A stretch of 64,000 bases of DNA from Aureococcus anophagefferens (lineage: Eukaryota; Sar; Pelagophyceae; Pelagomonadales; Pelagomonadaceae). The DNA lies in NCBI RefSeq assembly GCF_000186865.1, contig NW_008705561.1, positions 1,811,150 through 1,875,149 on the forward strand, read 5' to 3'. The notes below the pieces were generated by a model. That model did not search any database and was not told the origin of the DNA. It saw nothing but the letters and a program-made list of their open reading frames with translations. The position numbers and the translations under genes are program-made. Positions 16,990-25,802 of the stretch are shown here, piece by piece. Each line of letters starts with the position of its first letter. Within the stretch, counting starts at the first letter, position 1.

Positions 16990-18750
16990 ATGCTGCGGCC
17001 GGCGCAGGTGAAACACACCATGGCGGTCCTCAGGCCCGAGTGGTACCACCTCTCCCCGGCGGTCGGCTGCGCGGCGACCGCCGGCGACGCCGTGCTCTCG
17101 AACATGTACCGGACCGTGAGTACGACGAGAGAGTCGCCGTTCCTCGCGGCCTGCGACGTCGCGCGCGAGCTCTTCCACTCCGCCGGCGGCGGCGCGCCGC
17201 GGCCCGCGCGGACGCGGTCGCGCGCGGCGGGCCACCTCGACGCCGGCGACCTCGGCGCGCTCTGCGCCCAGGCGCTGGCGGGCGCGCCCGAGGACGACGC
17301 GAAGGCGCTGCGGTCCCGCGGCGTCGAGTCGAACCGCAAGCACGGCGACTGGACGGGCGTCTCCCTCGCGCGCTACCTGCGGCTCGTCGACCGGCTCCGC
17401 GCGGCCAGGGGCTTCGGCTGCGCCGTCGTGGCCCGGCGCGTCTGGGCGAGCGCGCGCGACCGCGGCGATCTGCTGGATTTCCTCGCGGGCGTCGACGGCG
17501 CCGTGTCCGTGTTCGCGCGCGGCGCGCCGGACCCCCTTTCGTGGGCGGATGACGCCTTTCCGGACGAGCCCGACGCGGCGGCCGTCGCCGCGGCGACGGC
17601 CGCGGTGCTCGCGAGCGATGCAGGCCGTACCTCCACCTTCGCGGCGAACTACGAGGTGCTGGCCTGCTCGCTCGCGTCCGCCGGGTGCCTGCGGCGGCCG
17701 CGGCGCGCGGCGACGCGGGTCTTCGGGAACGCGGAAAAGATGGACTGCGTCGAGGCGTGCGTCCGCGAGATCTGCGACCTGGTGCTCTACGACGGCGCGG
17801 CCTTCGACGCGTCGCGGCTCCCCGCGGCCGCGCCCGCGCGGCGCTTCTACGACGCCGGCGGCGACGGCGACGCGTGGTTCGCGCTCTGCCAGGGGCTTCC
17901 CGGGTGCGCGTACCTCGCCGAGACGGCCGCCGGCGACGCCTTCGAGCTCGCGCCGCGCATGGACACCGTCGCGCTCGCGGCGAGCACCCTGCTCGGCGTC
18001 GAAAAGGCGACGACGCTCGAGGCGCTCGCGGACAACTGGAACGCGCGGAACGGGTGCGCGCGGTCGCCCTCGCTCGTCGCGGACGCGAGCCGCTCGGGGT
18101 CGTACACGCCGCCGCTCGGCGAGGGCAAGCGCGTGCGCGCCGTGGGGGACCTGTGGCTCGAGTCGGGCGCGACGGAGTTGGAAATCGTCCTGGAGGAGCA
18201 CCCGCCGGTGGCGCTCTCGGCGGTCCGGCGGGTGGCGGACGCCTGGACCGACGACGCTCGAAGACGGCACCTCGACGCGTTCCTCGGCCGGGGCGAGTCG
18301 GTCCTCGACGCGCTCGTCGCGCCGCTCCTCGGCGACGCGCTCATCGCGGAACTCCCCGCCGACGCCTCCGCGGAGAAGAAGCGCCTCGCGATCCTCGCCG
18401 CGCGGCTCGCGGCCTCGGACGCCCGGGCCTGGGCGCCGGCGTCCGAGGCCGCGGACCGCGGGAGCCGCGACGACGTCGCCCGGGCCGCGGACCGCGCGCG
18501 CGAGGCCCGGGTCGCGGCCGCGCTGCGCGTCGCCGCCTCGGACGCCGCGCTCGCCGGCGAGCTCCTGCCGACGCTGCTCGCCCACGCGGACCACCTCGAC
18601 GCGCGCGGCGTCGCCAAGGCGCTCCGCGGCCGCGCCGGCACCTACGCCGGCGACGCCGAGCTCCTGGCGTCGCGGCCCGACGTCGCCCGCTACCTCGCGG
18701 AGCCGCCGCCGCTCGAGCGGGTCCGCCGGTTCTTCGAGTTTCCCGGCTAA
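16990..18750 (+). CDS. Hypothetical protein, 586 aa
   Basis: An uninterrupted 586-codon frame with the same third-position G/C bias as confirmed genes. No signal peptide or membrane span is visible. A conserved-looking block near residues 245-265 (NAEKMDCVEACVREICDLVLYD) is followed by LPGCAYLAETAAGD and MDTVALAASTLLGVEKATTLEAL, and then by a helical, Ala/Arg-rich C-terminal third. I do not recognise the family. A second ATG 30 bases downstream (17020, MAVLRPEW) is an equally good start. The gene is convergent with lipase maturation factor, with 20 bp between stop codons. Confidence 0.65.
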   Translation: MLRPAQVKHTMAVLRPEWYHLSPAVGCAATAGDAVLSNMYRTVSTTRESPFLAACDVARELFHSAGGGAPRPARTRSRAAGHLDAGDLGALCAQALAGAPEDDAKALRSRGVESNRKHGDWTGVSLARYLRLVDRLRAARGFGCAVVARRVWASARDRGDLLDFLAGVDGAVSVFARGAPDPLSWADDAFPDEPDAAAVAAATAAVLASDAGRTSTFAANYEVLACSLASAGCLRRPRRAATRVFGNAEKMDCVEACVREICDLVLYDGAAFDASRLPAAAPARRFYDAGGDGDAWFALCQGLPGCAYLAETAAGDAFELAPRMDTVALAASTLLGVEKATTLEALADNWNARNGCARSPSLVADASRSGSYTPPLGEGKRVRAVGDLWLESGATELEIVLEEHPPVALSAVRRVADAWTDDARRRHLDAFLGRGESVLDALVAPLLGDALIAELPADASAEKKRLAILAARLAASDARAWAPASEAADRGSRDDVARAADRAREARVAAALRVAASDAALAGELLPTLLAHADHLDARGVAKALRGRAGTYAGDAELLASRPDVARYLAEPPPLERVRRFFEFPG

Positions 18751-18770
18751 GGATCTCCGCGCTAGACGGC

Positions 18771-20873
18771 TTACTTGTCGAGCGCGACCTTGAGGCTCGC
18801 GGCGTCCGTGGGCTTGAGGAGCACGCCGCTCTGCTCGCGCGTCCACACGCGGCCGTCGGGGTCGTCGAGGGGCGCGAACTTGTACGTGTACTGCGAGACG
18901 CGCACCTGGCTCGGCGGGTCGCCGGCGGCGAAGGGGTTCTCGTTGAGCAGCGAGCTCGTCGCCTCGTCGTTCGTCGCGAGCTTGTGGAGCAGGGTCAGGA
19001 ACCAGCGCTCGGTCGTCGCGTCCCTGCCCCGGCACGCGGAGATCCAGAGCTGCCAGTCGAGGCGCCAGTGCCAGGGGCTCACCTGGCGCAGCTTCGCGGT
19101 CGGGTCCGCGGGTAAGGCCCGGAAGTCGTACTCGCGCCAGTCCTCGCCGTCGCGTTTGCCCTCGATGACCAGCGCGTTTTTCCGGTCGTTGACGGACCCG
19201 AAGGCGCCGAAGGCGTTGGCGAGGCGGAAGGCCCGCAGGTTCACGGGCCGCGGCGCGTCGTCGCTCAGGCCCAGCGCGCGGTACGCGGGCCGCACGTCGA
19301 CGACGCGGTCGAAGGTCGAGTTCATCGCCTGGTGTGGCGGCCGCCGGCCGTCCAAATCGCCGCGGCGCGCCGGCGCGGCGAGGTTCTCGTAGGTCGGCCG
19401 GTTGAGCCAGAGGAGGAGGGCGCCGAGCGCGACCGCGAGCGGATTGTCGATCAGGGTCCGCTGGAGGAACGGCGCCGCGGCCGCCGGGCCCACGCTCCCG
19501 AGGAACGCGTCGTCGAAGCACATGAGCGCGGGGACCATGGTCAGGTAGTTGAGGAAGGACAGGTTGCCCGACGCGACGAGGCCCCCCTGGAAGAGGATGT
19601 GGACGAGGCCGTAGCCCGCCGTCGCCGCGCGGCCGAGGCCGCCCACGGCGCCGCCGACGCAGGAAAGCGCGAGCCCCAACGGCAACAACGCGGGCGCGAA
19701 GAGCTCGATGACGTGGTTCGACGCCGTCGCGAAGCGGTGCGCGGCCTTGGGCAGGAAGTGGAGCCGCCGGCTCAGGGGCCCCGGCAGGGGCTGCGTCTCG
19801 AAGAACGTGGACATGGCGCTCAGGTCGAACCAGCCGTCCGTCGCGCGCCCCCGCGCGCGGAGCTTGATCAGGCCCGCGCCGAGCATGATCTTGAAGCAGA
19901 GCCAGCGAAACGCGAGCACGCCGAGCCACTGCGGCGATTGCGGGAGCAGGCAGAGCGCCGTCGTCTCCAGGAGCTGCGAATCCCAGCCGTAGGAGTAGAA
20001 CGGCGCGCCGACGGTCGCCAAACTGAGGTAGCACGCGTAGCAGCCCGCGAGCGCGAGCCAGCCCGGCCCGCCGCCGGCGCCGAAGAGGAAGAGCGGCGCC
20101 GCGCAGGCGAGGCCCGACGCCGCGACGACGTCCAGGCCCGCGTCGAGCGACACGCGCTTCTTCGGCGCGTCGAGCTCCTTGCCCTGGTAGCAGAACCAGA
20201 GCAGCGTCGGCGCGGCCTCGACGCGCCGCCGCCACGTGGACTGCCTCGTCGCGACGCGGTCGAGCGTCGCCGTCGCCGGCGACAGGCCCCGTGACCCGAC
20301 GAGCGCGCGGTTCTGGCGCAGCGCCATGAGGAAGCCGACACCGTAGAGGCCCGCGATGGCGCGCGCCGCGAGCGCCCGCGCGGCGCCGAAGGATCCGACG
20401 CCCAGGGGCCGCGCGACGGCCGACGAGCTCGCGAGCGACGCTGCGACGACGAGGACCATCGCGAGGCACGTGCCGGCCTGGGCCCACGCCGCGACGTGCG
20501 CGCGCGACAGGTACGCCGACGCCGCGGCGTAGTCCGTGACCTCCGCCGCGACGTCCCTGCAGTCGCGCGCGACGCGGCGCGCGCGCGTCGTCACCTCGCC
20601 GCGGCGCGCCCAGGCGTAGTGCCACGTCGCATTGAGGAGCGTCCGCGCCTCCTTCGCGGCGGCCTTCGGGACGGGCTCGAGGTCGCCGCGCTCCGTCTCG
20701 CCCTCGAAGGCGCTCGAGTGGCGGCGCATGCGGTCGATGCGCGCACCGAGCGCGCTGCAGGGACCGGTGCCCGAGCTTGCAGGCGATTCGCGGCGCGTCG
20801 AGCGCGCACCGAGGCGCCTTTGCGGCACCACGAAGGCCGACGCGACGGCCAAGACCGGCAGCACGATGCGCAT
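18771..20873 (-). CDS. Lipase maturation factor (LMF) family membrane protein with plastid-type presequence
   Basis: A 700-aa protein. The central block FRWLCFKIMLGAGLIKLR, the following W-x-x-LSAMSTFFETQPLPGP, and the C-terminal WREYDFRALPADP...VSPWHWRLDWQLW are hallmarks of the LMF1/LMF2 family, multispanning ER proteins needed for folding of secreted lipases in animals. Some eight hydrophobic segments lie between residues 120 and 480. The N-terminus MRIVLPVLAVASAFVVPQRR is a signal peptide ending in A-S-A-F followed by a basic stretch. That is the consensus for import into four-membrane plastids, although it would also serve as an ER signal. No introns are evident. Confidence 0.85.
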   Translation of the reverse strand: MRIVLPVLAVASAFVVPQRRLGARSTRRESPASSGTGPCSALGARIDRMRRHSSAFEGETERGDLEPVPKAAAKEARTLLNATWHYAWARRGEVTTRARRVARDCRDVAAEVTDYAAASAYLSRAHVAAWAQAGTCLAMVLVVAASLASSSAVARPLGVGSFGAARALAARAIAGLYGVGFLMALRQNRALVGSRGLSPATATLDRVATRQSTWRRRVEAAPTLLWFCYQGKELDAPKKRVSLDAGLDVVAASGLACAAPLFLFGAGGGPGWLALAGCYACYLSLATVGAPFYSYGWDSQLLETTALCLLPQSPQWLGVLAFRWLCFKIMLGAGLIKLRARGRATDGWFDLSAMSTFFETQPLPGPLSRRLHFLPKAAHRFATASNHVIELFAPALLPLGLALSCVGGAVGGLGRAATAGYGLVHILFQGGLVASGNLSFLNYLTMVPALMCFDDAFLGSVGPAAAAPFLQRTLIDNPLAVALGALLLWLNRPTYENLAAPARRGDLDGRRPPHQAMNSTFDRVVDVRPAYRALGLSDDAPRPVNLRAFRLANAFGAFGSVNDRKNALVIEGKRDGEDWREYDFRALPADPTAKLRQVSPWHWRLDWQLWISACRGRDATTERWFLTLLHKLATNDEATSSLLNENPFAAGDPPSQVRVSQYTYKFAPLDDPDGRVWTREQSGVLLKPTDAASLKVALDK

Positions 20874-21057
20874 CGACCTGTGTCCACCACCGACGGCGGC
20901 AAGGGCGCGCGGCTCAGCCTTAGACTTCTTGGCTGCTTCAATTCTAGGAACTGTGGGCCACGATCAAGACGCCTATCAAGGGGACTTTAACCAACAAAAG
21001 CAGCCGGGCACGCACGCATAAAGCCCCCCCCGGTCGCGCCGCTCGCGGCGCGCGCGC

Positions 21058-21717
21058 TCACGCGCCCTCGGCCGGCGCGGCGGCGTCCGCCGCGCCCTCC
21101 TTGGGCGTGCCGTCGTGCGTCTCCTCGCCGGCCGCGACCTTGGTCGCCTTGTCGAGGTTCGCCGCGAAGTCCGTGTTGTTCGGCGCGAGCGAGAGCGCGT
21201 GGGCGAACTCGAGCTTGGCGGCCTCGTAGTCGAAGGTGTTGTAGTGCGCCGCGCCGAGCGAGTTCGCGATGGCCGGGTTCGCCTCGTTCGCCTCGCGGAG
21301 CCGCGTGAGGAGGGGCTTGGACTCGTCCCAGCGGCCGGCCTGGCTCAGGCGCTGGGCGTGGAGGAAGATGGTCTCGCCGTCGTTGGGGTTGAGCTGGGAC
21401 AGGATCTGGCTGAACGCGGCCGCGCGGTTCGCCATCGACATCGCCGCGCTCAGGTCGCTGAGGAGCGACAAAGCCCCGAAGGTCGACTGCATGGCCTCGA
21501 GGAGGCAGACCTCGGCCTGGGGCAGGTTCCGCTGCATGATCAGCAGCTGCGCGACGGCGTAGCGGTCGTCGAAGCCGCCGCCCATCACGGGGCACTGGAT
21601 GGGCTGCTCCGGCGCCGCCGCCGCCGCCGCCGGCTCCTCGGCGGCGGGCGCGGCGGCCTCCTGGGCGAGCGACGACGCGCACAGCGCGGCGGCGGCGACG
21701 AAGACGCGGGCGAGCAT
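21058..21717 (-). CDS. Secreted or organellar TPR-like protein
   Basis: A 219-aa protein with a signal peptide (MLARVFVAAAALCASSLAQ) and an Ala/Glu-rich spacer. Helical repeats of TPR type follow, e.g. YAVAQLLIMQRNLPQAEVCLLEA, NDGETIFLHAQRLSQAGRWDESKPLL and AIANSLGAAHYNTFDYEAAKLEFAHALSLAPNN. The tail is Ala/Glu/Asp-rich. A role as a protein-interaction adaptor in the secretory path or plastid is likely. The partner is unknown. It is divergent from the PC-esterase gene with a 186-bp gap. Confidence 0.75.
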   Translation of the reverse strand: MLARVFVAAAALCASSLAQEAAAPAAEEPAAAAAAPEQPIQCPVMGGGFDDRYAVAQLLIMQRNLPQAEVCLLEAMQSTFGALSLLSDLSAAMSMANRAAAFSQILSQLNPNDGETIFLHAQRLSQAGRWDESKPLLTRLREANEANPAIANSLGAAHYNTFDYEAAKLEFAHALSLAPNNTDFAANLDKATKVAAGEETHDGTPKEGAADAAAPAEGA

Positions 21718-21903
21718 GGCTGCGGAAGGCGACGCGGTCCGGTGGCGGGGGCTGCCCTCGCGAGGAATTCAATCGCGCGCTGTGACGAGTTGCGGCCGAC
21801 AGTGCTGTGAGAGAGCATGAGGGCTGCCCCCGGCAGCTCGTGCTCAGCCGCCGCGCGTCGACATCCCGCACGCTGACGCAGATCTTCGCCCATAAATGAT
21901 GCG

Positions 21904-22707
21904 ATGCTCTCCGCCGTCCTCGGCGTCACCAGCATCCTCTTCGTCGGCGACTCTCTCGTCGCCTCGCAATATTTCTGGCTGCGAGAGGCGCTCGTGGAGC
22001 AAGGCTATCGCTGCGCGGAGTCGGCAGCCCGGCACCACGCCGAGGGATCGGTGAAGCATAGCCTCTGCAGCGGCACAGAGCCGTCATCCATCGAGCTCGC
22101 GCTCCTCGCCAACATCCCCTCGATCCCCGGCCTGCGGCACAACCGCGACTCGCGGCCCTTCAAATGCGCGCGCTTCGCCGCGGAGTCCGAGCGCGCGCTC
22201 GGCAACGGCACGCGCCCGCGCGCCGTCGTCTTCAACGTCGGCGCCTGGTACGAATGGTGGCAGAACCACACGTCCGCCGAGGCGCTCGCGCGCTTCGAGG
22301 TCGACGTGCGGAAGCTCGGGACGTGCCTCGCGCGCCTCGCGCGGCCGGGCGACCGCGTGGTATGGCGGGAGGTCGCGCCGTCGCACTTCTCGTCGCCCGA
22401 CGGCTCCTTCGGCGCGCTCCTCGCGGCGATCTTCGACGGGACGGCCGCGCGGGACGCGCCGTGCCGGCCCCTGGCGCCCGGCGTCGAGCCCTGGCAGGTC
22501 GCCTACAACCGCGCGGCGGACCTCGTCCTCCCGGCGCGCGTCGAGCGGCTCCGCGTCTACGATGCGACGGCGCCGCTCTGGGACGACCACAAGGCGACGA
22601 CGGCGACGGCGTCGGGCATCCGCGACTGCACGCACTTCGCCGACGGCGGCGACGCGCGGGCCCTGTGGACGCGGCTGCTCCTCGCGCTCCTCGCGCGTGC
22701 GACGTAG
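21904..22707 (+). CDS. PC-esterase/TBL-like SGNH acyl-esterase or O-acetyltransferase
   Basis: A 267-aa product with a short hydrophobic N-terminus and FVGDSL near residue 14 (the GDS nucleophile motif). VVFNVGAWYEWW lies mid-protein, and a C-terminal DCTHF supplies the Asp and His of the catalytic triad. GDS plus DxxH is the signature of the PC-esterase family, which includes plant TBL polysaccharide O-acetyltransferases and fungal Cas1-type enzymes. Cys residues and N-glycosylation sites (NGT, NHT) fit the secretory pathway. The substrate, probably a cell-surface glycan, is inferred from the family only. The gene is convergent with the EF-hand gene, with 20 bp between stops. Confidence 0.78.
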   Translation: MLSAVLGVTSILFVGDSLVASQYFWLREALVEQGYRCAESAARHHAEGSVKHSLCSGTEPSSIELALLANIPSIPGLRHNRDSRPFKCARFAAESERALGNGTRPRAVVFNVGAWYEWWQNHTSAEALARFEVDVRKLGTCLARLARPGDRVVWREVAPSHFSSPDGSFGALLAAIFDGTAARDAPCRPLAPGVEPWQVAYNRAADLVLPARVERLRVYDATAPLWDDHKATTATASGIRDCTHFADGGDARALWTRLLLALLARAT

Positions 22708-22727
22708 GCGCCGCTCTCTCGGAGCCG

Positions 22728-25613
22728 TTAGTACACCGTCGGCGCCTCGGCGCCGCCCTCGTCGGTCTGCTCGCTCTCCATGCGCAGGGCGATGGCCTCG
22801 AAGCTGTCCTGGTTGTACTGGATGTCCTCGTTGCGGATGCGGAGCGCCGTGTCGGCGTTGGCGTCGCCCGTCGACGCGCGGCCCCGGCCCTTGGCGACGG
22901 CGGCCTCGCCCGCCCCCTCCTTGGCCGCGGCCTTGGGCTTCTTCTTCCGCTTGCCTGTCGGCGCGGACTGCGCCGAGCGCCAGAGCTCGGGCGGGATGGG
23001 GTTCTCGACGAGCCTCGCGCCCGGCGCGTTGAAGTTCGCCCAGCAGAGCGGGCTCGGCTTGTCCAGGGGCACGCAGAGGCCCCGCTCGAGGCGCGCCTTG
23101 ATGGGCTGCACCGCGAAGACGTCGCGCGCGCGGCGCACGAGCTCGTAGAAGTGCTCGGCCCGGAGGGGCTGGCCCTTGCCCTGGGCCTTCTCGTGGTGCC
23201 GCGTCATGCGCTTCACGACGAGCTCCACGGTCTCGTCGTCGGCCTCGTCGGCCTCCTCCGCGTCGTCGCGCGCCGCGGCCGCGTCCGCGTCCTCGGGCGA
23301 CGGCCGGGGCCCCGCGAACTGCGCGTAGTCGTCGGCGTCCGCCGCCTCGGCGCGCCGCGCCGCGGCCTTGGCCCGCAGCGCCGCGCGGAGCACGGGCGCG
23401 AGGGCCAGGCCCGTGAGCCGGCCGCGGTACTCGACGGGCAGGCCCGTCGCGCGGAGCGCGGCCTCGACGCCGACGTCCTCCTCGAAGGCGACGCACTTGC
23501 GCATGAGGCGCAGCTCGCGCGCGTTCATGCCCCGGAGGTCCGGCGCGTAGGTGCCCGCGAGGTGGTTCTCGACGGACCGCGGCGACACGCGCCGCGCGCC
23601 CGCCGCCGTCGTCGCGCGGCCCGGGCTCGCGAGCAGGCGCCGGAAGCAGTCCGTGACCTCGGCGGCCTGGAGCTCGCGGCGGGGCGACGACGCCGTCGTC
23701 GACGGGAAGCGCTCGCCGACGATGCCCGCGGCGGCCTGGAGCCGCGCGGCGTGCGATATCGTGTGGTGGCCGTGCGCGTTCTCGCCCGAGAGGCGCGCGT
23801 GGACGTTCTGGAGCGTGTGCATGCCCGCGAAGGGCGCCGCCCAGGGGCTCTCGTCCTTCCGCGGCCGCGCGGGCTGGGTGTAGCCGCTCATCGTCGTCGC
23901 GGGCCGCTCGTCCGGGTCGCGGCGCGGCTTCGACGCGCGGTCCCAGCCGCGCGGCGTCGCCGGCGCGAGGCGCGCGACGAGCTCGCGCTGGATGAGGAGC
24001 TGGTCCCTCTCGAGGTCCGCCTCGGCCCAGGTCTCGCTCGTCGTCGGGCACGCGGGGCTGCTCGAGTTGGGCCGGAGCACGCGGCGCAGCTTCTCGTAGT
24101 CGTACCACGGCGGCCGCCGCGGCTCGCGCTTCACGGGCTGGGGCGCGCCGGGGTACTGGGGCCGCGGCGCGGGCGCCGGCGCGCGCGCGCTCGGCAGCGC
24201 CGCCGCCGCGTCCGCGACGAGCCGCTGGGGCGCCGTCGCGCGCGACGGCGCGTCCGCGGCGGGCGGCGCGCGCCGCGCGTGCGCGGCGGACGCGGACCGC
24301 GCGAGCTCCGGGAGGTTCGTCGCCGCCGGCGCCGGCGCGAGGTGGGCCATGTCGCCCGGCGTTTCCTGCCGCTTCCGGCTCCGGAGGCGGCCCAGCAGGT
24401 CCGCCGCGCGCGCGGTCTCCGCGCGGAACGCGCGCGCCGCGTTCAGGCGGAAGGCGTCGACCTTGGCGTCGCGGTCCAGCACCTCCCGCAGGATGCCGCC
24501 GTCGTCCTCGGCCGGGGGCGGCGGCTCCGTGCCGTCGAGGCCCTTGCCCTGCGAGCCCGCGGACCCCCGCGACCGGTTGCTCCGCTTCGAGCCCGCGCTG
24601 TGGGGCCGGCTCCGCGACCGCTCCATGCGCTTCATCTCCATGAAGGGCGTGAGCACGCCGGCGACGACGTCCGTGAACTCCTCGACGTCGAGCGTGCCGC
24701 CCTCGTCCGTGTCGGCCGCCTGGAACATGTCGAGGCTCTCGGCCTCGGAGAGCACGAGGCCCAGGCCGATGAGGGCCATGCGGAACTCGGCGAGGCCGAT
24801 CTCCTCGGCGTGGCCGCCCATCTCGTCGAAGAGGCCCGCGACGCGGGCCCGCATGCCGTCCGTGAGCACGAACTCGCCGTCCTCCGTCTCCTCCATGTGG
24901 TCCGCGATGTTCGCGACGCCGACCTTCTCCGCCAGCGTCGCCGCGGCCTTGCCCCAGGTCTTCTGCTTCTTCTGGCGGTCCTTCTTCCGCGACTTCTCGT
25001 GGGCCTTCTTCGCGTCGGCCTCGACGTCCGCGGCCGACGCCGACGGCCGCGCGGCGTCGGCCCCGCCGGGGTGCGCGCTCGGCCGCCGCGACCGGCGCGC
25101 CTTGGACCCGCGCAGCGTCGACTTCTTGCCGCCGGCCGGCCGGGCGCTGGACCGCGGGTCCTCGGCGACCTCCTCGAGCGAGCTCGACGACGCCGCGTCG
25201 CCCGCGTCGTCGTCCTCGACCTCGGGCACGCTCAGCGCCGCCTGCTGGAGCGCCGCGAGCTCCGCCCGCCGCCGCGCGCGCTCCAAGCGCCGGTCCTCGC
25301 TCTTCTGCAGCGCCCGGCCGCGGGCCTCGAAGAAGAGCGCCGCGAGGTCCGCGGCGGTACGAGCGGCGAGCCGCGGCGCGGGCCCGCCGCGGCGCCCGGG
25401 CAGGCGGTACTTGTCCATGAAGTCCACGGCGGGCTTCTCCGCGCTCCCGTGGCTGAGCAGGGACGTCGAGTCCAGCGACCCCGTCGACGCGAGCTCGACG
25501 ACGTCCATCAAGTTGATGTTCATGAGGGACGTGCCGCCCTCCTTCTCCGCGAGCTTCTCGGCGTGCTGCGTCGGCGACGCGCGCGACCGCGACCCGCCGC
25601 CGCCGCGCGGCAT
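22728..25613 (-). CDS. Large EF-hand protein
   Basis: A 961-aa protein without signal peptide or membrane spans. The N-terminal ~220 residues are charged and Ser/Arg/Lys-rich, including KKDRQKKQKTWGK. An EF-hand pair lies at about residues 250-315. The first hand is degenerate and the second has a usable loop, DTDEGGTLDVEE, with acidic residues at positions 1, 3, 9 and 12. The remainder alternates basic Arg-rich stretches with helices, including an acidic EEADEADDETVELVVK segment and a KKKPKAAAKEG tract near the C-terminus. It is probably a calcium-responsive structural protein of cytoskeleton or flagellum, but nothing in the sequence decides this. The frame is intact with no introns. Confidence 0.75.
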   Translation of the reverse strand: MPRGGGGSRSRASPTQHAEKLAEKEGGTSLMNINLMDVVELASTGSLDSTSLLSHGSAEKPAVDFMDKYRLPGRRGGPAPRLAARTAADLAALFFEARGRALQKSEDRRLERARRRAELAALQQAALSVPEVEDDDAGDAASSSSLEEVAEDPRSSARPAGGKKSTLRGSKARRSRRPSAHPGGADAARPSASAADVEADAKKAHEKSRKKDRQKKQKTWGKAAATLAEKVGVANIADHMEETEDGEFVLTDGMRARVAGLFDEMGGHAEEIGLAEFRMALIGLGLVLSEAESLDMFQAADTDEGGTLDVEEFTDVVAGVLTPFMEMKRMERSRSRPHSAGSKRSNRSRGSAGSQGKGLDGTEPPPPAEDDGGILREVLDRDAKVDAFRLNAARAFRAETARAADLLGRLRSRKRQETPGDMAHLAPAPAATNLPELARSASAAHARRAPPAADAPSRATAPQRLVADAAAALPSARAPAPAPRPQYPGAPQPVKREPRRPPWYDYEKLRRVLRPNSSSPACPTTSETWAEADLERDQLLIQRELVARLAPATPRGWDRASKPRRDPDERPATTMSGYTQPARPRKDESPWAAPFAGMHTLQNVHARLSGENAHGHHTISHAARLQAAAGIVGERFPSTTASSPRRELQAAEVTDCFRRLLASPGRATTAAGARRVSPRSVENHLAGTYAPDLRGMNARELRLMRKCVAFEEDVGVEAALRATGLPVEYRGRLTGLALAPVLRAALRAKAAARRAEAADADDYAQFAGPRPSPEDADAAAARDDAEEADEADDETVELVVKRMTRHHEKAQGKGQPLRAEHFYELVRRARDVFAVQPIKARLERGLCVPLDKPSPLCWANFNAPGARLVENPIPPELWRSAQSAPTGKRKKKPKAAAKEGAGEAAVAKGRGRASTGDANADTALRIRNEDIQYNQDSFEAIALRMESEQTDEGGAEAPTVY

Positions 25614-25802
25614 CCCCTCCTTGGTTTTTGTGTGGCTCCTCTTTTAGAGCGTCGACCGCACTAGCGGGCTACCCATTGCTCTCCGGCGGCGGCGGCGCTG
25701 TAAGCCGACGTCAAATGTGAAGGCAACATGAGGCGATCGTGTGAGCATCATTTTAATTTGAATCGCAGCTTGGCGCGCGCGTTCGTCGGTTTTTGCGGTC
25801 TG

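Noticed and set aside
17116..17121. GTGAGT, a strong donor-like site in the 586-aa hypothetical gene
   Set aside because: The frame stays open and codon bias is unchanged on both sides. No acceptor restores a better protein.
16855..20625. 1256-aa minus-strand frame
   Set aside because: It spans the shadow of the plus-strand hypothetical gene and an offset frame of LMF. The composition is low-complexity and LMF motifs are in another frame.
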